Assembly (NCBI GenBank): GCA_044867425.1
Contig: JBIOUX010000178.1
Coordinates: 1 to 64,000, forward strand
DNA from: CAWBJP01 sp044867425
GTDB lineage: Bacteria > Actinomycetota > Acidimicrobiia > IMCC26256 > BP-133
Length of the DNA stretch: 64,000 nucleotides
Direction of reading: 5' to 3'
Part shown: positions 61,685-64,000 of the stretch, in pieces
How positions within the stretch are numbered: the first letter of the stretch is position 1
Layout of the letters: each line of letters starts with the position of its first letter
Notes under the pieces: generated by a model
What the model was told of the DNA's origin: nothing
The model's database searches: none
The model's input: only the letters and a program-made list of their open reading frames with translations
Position numbers and translations under genes: made by a program

Positions 61685-62317
61685 TCAGTCGGTGCGACCC
61701 GGGGTCGGGGCGTCCCCGGTACGACCCGGGGTCGGGGTGTCCCCGATACGAACAGGGCGGAACGTGCCTTCCTGCCACCGGGCCATGGTGTAGACGAGGT
61801 CGGCCAGGCGGTTCAGGTAGGGCACGACATGGCTTACTGCGACATCGGGGGACACCCCCGAACCCCCGGGCAACCATCCGTCCCGGGCGGCGGCGACGGC
61901 GGCCCGCTCGGCCCGCCGGACCACGGTGCGGGCCAGGTCGAGGGCGGCGGCGACCCGGTTCTCGCCGGGGAGGACGAACTCGGTGGGCGGCGTGTAGCGG
62001 GCGGTGAGATCGTCGATGAGGGGCTCGAGGCGTTCGACCATCTCGGATGTGACCACGGACACCTCGGGGGTCAGCTTGCGGCGGTTCTCGGGGGCGGTGG
62101 CCAGCTCGGCGCCGGCGACGAAGAGCTCCCGCTGGAGCCGGATCAGGAGCTCGGCCAGCTCCGAGCCGGGCTCGGCCTCGGCCCGGGCCAGGCCCAGGGC
62201 GGAGACGGCCTCGTCGACCTCGCCGTAGGCGGCCGGACCGGCGGTGTCCTTGCCCACCCGTCCGCCGTAGAGGAGGCCGGTGGATCCGTCGTCGCCCTTG
62301 CGGGTGTAGACCTTCAT
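61685..62317 (-). CDS. PduO/MMAB-type ATP:cob(I)alamin adenosyltransferase
   Basis: The 210-residue protein has the family's N-terminal ATP loop TRKGDDGSTGLLYGGRV, then YGEVDEAVSALG, LQRELFVAGAELA, and the helical bundle motif RTVVRRAER plus PYLNRLADLVYTMAR. It makes adenosylcobalamin, the cofactor for the methylmalonyl-CoA mutase encoded at 31 kb. The last 15 residues are a repeated RIGDTPTPG/RTGDAPTPG tail made by a 27-bp duplication. Confidence 0.93.
   Translation of the reverse strand: MKVYTRKGDDGSTGLLYGGRVGKDTAGPAAYGEVDEAVSALGLARAEAEPGSELAELLIRLQRELFVAGAELATAPENRRKLTPEVSVVTSEMVERLEPLIDDLTARYTPPTEFVLPGENRVAAALDLARTVVRRAERAAVAAARDGWLPGGSGVSPDVAVSHVVPYLNRLADLVYTMARWQEGTFRPVRIGDTPTPGRTGDAPTPGRTD
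61692..61748 (-). repeat. 27-bp tandem duplication at the 3' end of the adenosyltransferase gene
   Basis: Two consecutive units beginning CGACCCGGGGTCGGGG at 61695 and 61722 encode (R)TGDAPTPG and IGDTPTPG. They add a tail absent from the family core and are probably a recent slippage product. Confidence 0.7.
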
Positions 62318-62406
62318 GGCAGGGCCGGGAGTCTACGCCGCCCCCCCCATGGCGGCCGACCCCAGAGCCGGAGCTCGGCCGGGTGCCCACTACCCTTCGT
62401 TGCACC

Positions 62407-64000
62407 ATGGCCAGCTTCCTCGACACGCTGCGGGAGCGCGTCGTCATCTTCGACGGCGCCACCGGCACCAACCTCCAGCCCCTGCCGCTCGGGCCCGACG
62501 ACTTCGGCGGGTCCACCCTCGAGGGCTGCATGGAGGTGCTGGCCGTCACCCGGCCCGACGTGATCGCCGATCTCCACCGCTCCTTCTTCGACGTCGGCGT
62601 CGACGCGGTGGAGACCGACACGTTCGGCGCCTTTCCCGTCGTCCTCTCCGAATACGGGATCCCAGGTCGCACCTTCGAGCTCAACCAGGCCGCCGCCCGC
62701 ATCGCCCGGGAGGTCGCCTCCGGCTACGCCACCCCCGACCGCCCCCGGTGGGTGGTGGGTTCCATGGGGCCGGGCACCAAGCTGCCGTCGCTCGGCCAGA
62801 TCGACTTCCTCGCCCTGCGCGACGGTTACCAGGCCCAGGCCGACGGGCTGCTGGCCGGGGGCGTGGACATCCTGCTGGTGGAAACGGTCTACGACCTCCT
62901 TCAGGCCAAGGCCGCCCTCGTCGCCTGCCGGCGGGCCATGGCCGCCGCCGGCCGGGAGGTACCGCTCATGGTCCAGGTGACCATGGAAACGACGGGACGC
63001 ATGCTGGTGGGCAGCGAGATCGGCGCCGCCCTCACCGCCCTCGAGCCCATGCGGCCCGACGTCCTCGGGCTCAACTGCGCCACCGGGCCCAAGGAGATGA
63101 CCGAGCACCTGCGGCACCTCTCCCGCTACGCCCGGACATTCCTGTCCTGCCTGCCCAACGCCGGACTGCCCTCGGTGGTGGAGGGCCGCACCCACTACGA
63201 CCTCACCCCCGAGGAGCTGGCCGACGCCCACGACCGCTTCACCTCCGAGTTCGGCCTCAACGTGGTCGGCGGCTGCTGCGGCACCACCCCGGAGCATCTC
63301 CGCCAGGTGGTGGAGCGCGTCGGGGGCCGGGAGCCCAAGCGCCGGGAGCCGGTGGTCGAACCGGGCTGCGCCTCCATCTACACCGCCGTGCCCTTCGCCC
63401 AGGACGTGTCCTTCCTCTCCATCGGCGAGCGCACCAACGCCAACGGGTCCAAGAAGTTCCGCGACGCCATGCTGGCGGAGGACTGGGACACCTGCACCCA
63501 GATGGCCCGGGAGCAGGTGAAGGAAGGTGCCCACGTCCTCGACGTGTGCGTGGATTACGTGGGCCGCGACGGGGTGGCCGACATGCACGAGATCGCCTCC
63601 CGGTTCGCCACCCAGGCCGCCATCCCTCTCGTGCTCGACTCCACCGAGCCGCCGGTCCTCGAGGCCGGGCTCCGGCATGTGGGCGGGCGGGCGGTGCTCA
63701 ACTCGGCCAACCTGGAGGACGGCGACGCCCCCGGCTCCCGCTGCGACCGGGTCTTCAGCCTGGCCCGGGAGTACGGGGCGGCCGTCATCTGTCTCACCAT
63801 CGACGAGGAGGGCCAGGCCCGCACGGCCGACTGGAAGGTGCGGGTGGCCAGGCGCATCCACGACCTGGCCGTGGAGCGTTACGGCCTGGAGCCCTCCGAC
63901 CTCATCTTCGACGCCCTCACCTTCCCCCTGGGCTCGGGCCAGGAGGACCTGCGGCGGGACGGCATCGAGACCATCGAGGCCATCCGGCGCATCAAGACCG
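62407..64000 (+). CDS. metH: Cobalamin-dependent methionine synthase MetH (5' part, cut by window edge)
   Basis: The first 531 residues are present. The homocysteine-binding domain (1-300) has FDGATGTNLQ, VETDTFGAFPVVLSEYG, GLNCATGP and the zinc ligands in GGCCGTTPEH. The methyltetrahydrofolate-binding domain follows (SIGERTNANGSKKF, DVCVDYVGRDG, STEPPVLEAGL, INxA-like LNSANLED). It transfers the methyl group of methyltetrahydrofolate to homocysteine via B12. ATG 62407 lacks a ribosome-binding site; TACCCT at 62391 could be a -10 of a near-leaderless message. Confidence 0.95.
   Translation, partial: MASFLDTLRERVVIFDGATGTNLQPLPLGPDDFGGSTLEGCMEVLAVTRPDVIADLHRSFFDVGVDAVETDTFGAFPVVLSEYGIPGRTFELNQAAARIAREVASGYATPDRPRWVVGSMGPGTKLPSLGQIDFLALRDGYQAQADGLLAGGVDILLVETVYDLLQAKAALVACRRAMAAAGREVPLMVQVTMETTGRMLVGSEIGAALTALEPMRPDVLGLNCATGPKEMTEHLRHLSRYARTFLSCLPNAGLPSVVEGRTHYDLTPEELADAHDRFTSEFGLNVVGGCCGTTPEHLRQVVERVGGREPKRREPVVEPGCASIYTAVPFAQDVSFLSIGERTNANGSKKFRDAMLAEDWDTCTQMAREQVKEGAHVLDVCVDYVGRDGVADMHEIASRFATQAAIPLVLDSTEPPVLEAGLRHVGGRAVLNSANLEDGDAPGSRCDRVFSLAREYGAAVICLTIDEEGQARTADWKVRVARRIHDLAVERYGLEPSDLIFDALTFPLGSGQEDLRRDGIETIEAIRRIKT

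Noticed and set aside
62318..62406. Possible cobalamin riboswitch before metH
   Set aside because: The spacer is only 89 bp and lacks the B12-box sequence.

Overview
The window is about 70% G+C with genes packed on both strands. The gene content points to an actinobacterium, most likely of the class Acidimicrobiia: mycothiol-type maleylpyruvate isomerase paralogues, a PASTA-domain Ser/Thr kinase, SARP regulators, and C-terminal repeats of the GYWxxxxDGxVxxFGxA type on a secreted glycosidase. I see no tRNA, rRNA, CRISPR array, insertion sequence or prophage block. Both ends cut genes: a secreted glycoside hydrolase at the left and methionine synthase (metH) at the right.

Layout. 1-5 kb: secreted GH26-like hydrolase, Baeyer-Villiger monooxygenase, a broken esterase and a ferredoxin. 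5-13.5 kb: a minus-strand branched-chain-amino-acid-type ABC transporter operon (binding protein, fused LivH-LivM permease, LivG, LivF) translationally coupled to a secreted wall or membrane-anchored protein, with a divergent TetR regulator and an SCP2-like protein. 13.7-20 kb: PknB-type kinase, small membrane proteins, an orphan MT-A70 adenine methyltransferase and ligA. 20-25 kb: a two-component system and low-complexity or membrane proteins. 25-33 kb: RidA, a short-chain dehydrogenase, mnmA with a cysteine desulfurase, a degenerate PaaK-like protein, methylmalonyl-CoA mutase large subunit and a DUF305 protein.

33-53 kb is the most distinctive part, a signalling island. It holds two giant SARP-STAND regulators (one with a class III cyclase domain), a sensor kinase with two response-regulator genes (one a REC-GAF-GAF-GGDEF-EAL-REC protein), a GAF-PAS-GGDEF-EAL protein and a small diguanylate cyclase. 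It ends in an operon for an exported protein with its own SipW/ER-type signal peptidase, which is fused to an RTX-like tail. Three sets of heptamer direct repeats at 11-12 bp spacing, the classical SARP operator geometry, lie beside both SARP genes and in front of the exported-protein operon. I infer a SARP regulon linking c-di-GMP signalling to a secreted or surface structure.

53-64 kb: a membrane-anchored fibronectin-III protein, a sirtuin, a rhodanese-MoeB fusion, a TauE-type exporter divergent from an MBL-rhodanese-rhodanese persulfide dioxygenase (a sulfur-handling set), leucyl aminopeptidase, a PduO-type cobalamin adenosyltransferase and metH. The last two, with the mutase at 31 kb, show reliance on cobalamin.

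Many starts without a Shine-Dalgarno sequence have a TANNNT-like hexamer 6-9 bases upstream, suggesting frequent leaderless transcription. A 43-bp palindromic element occurs twice between co-directional genes.
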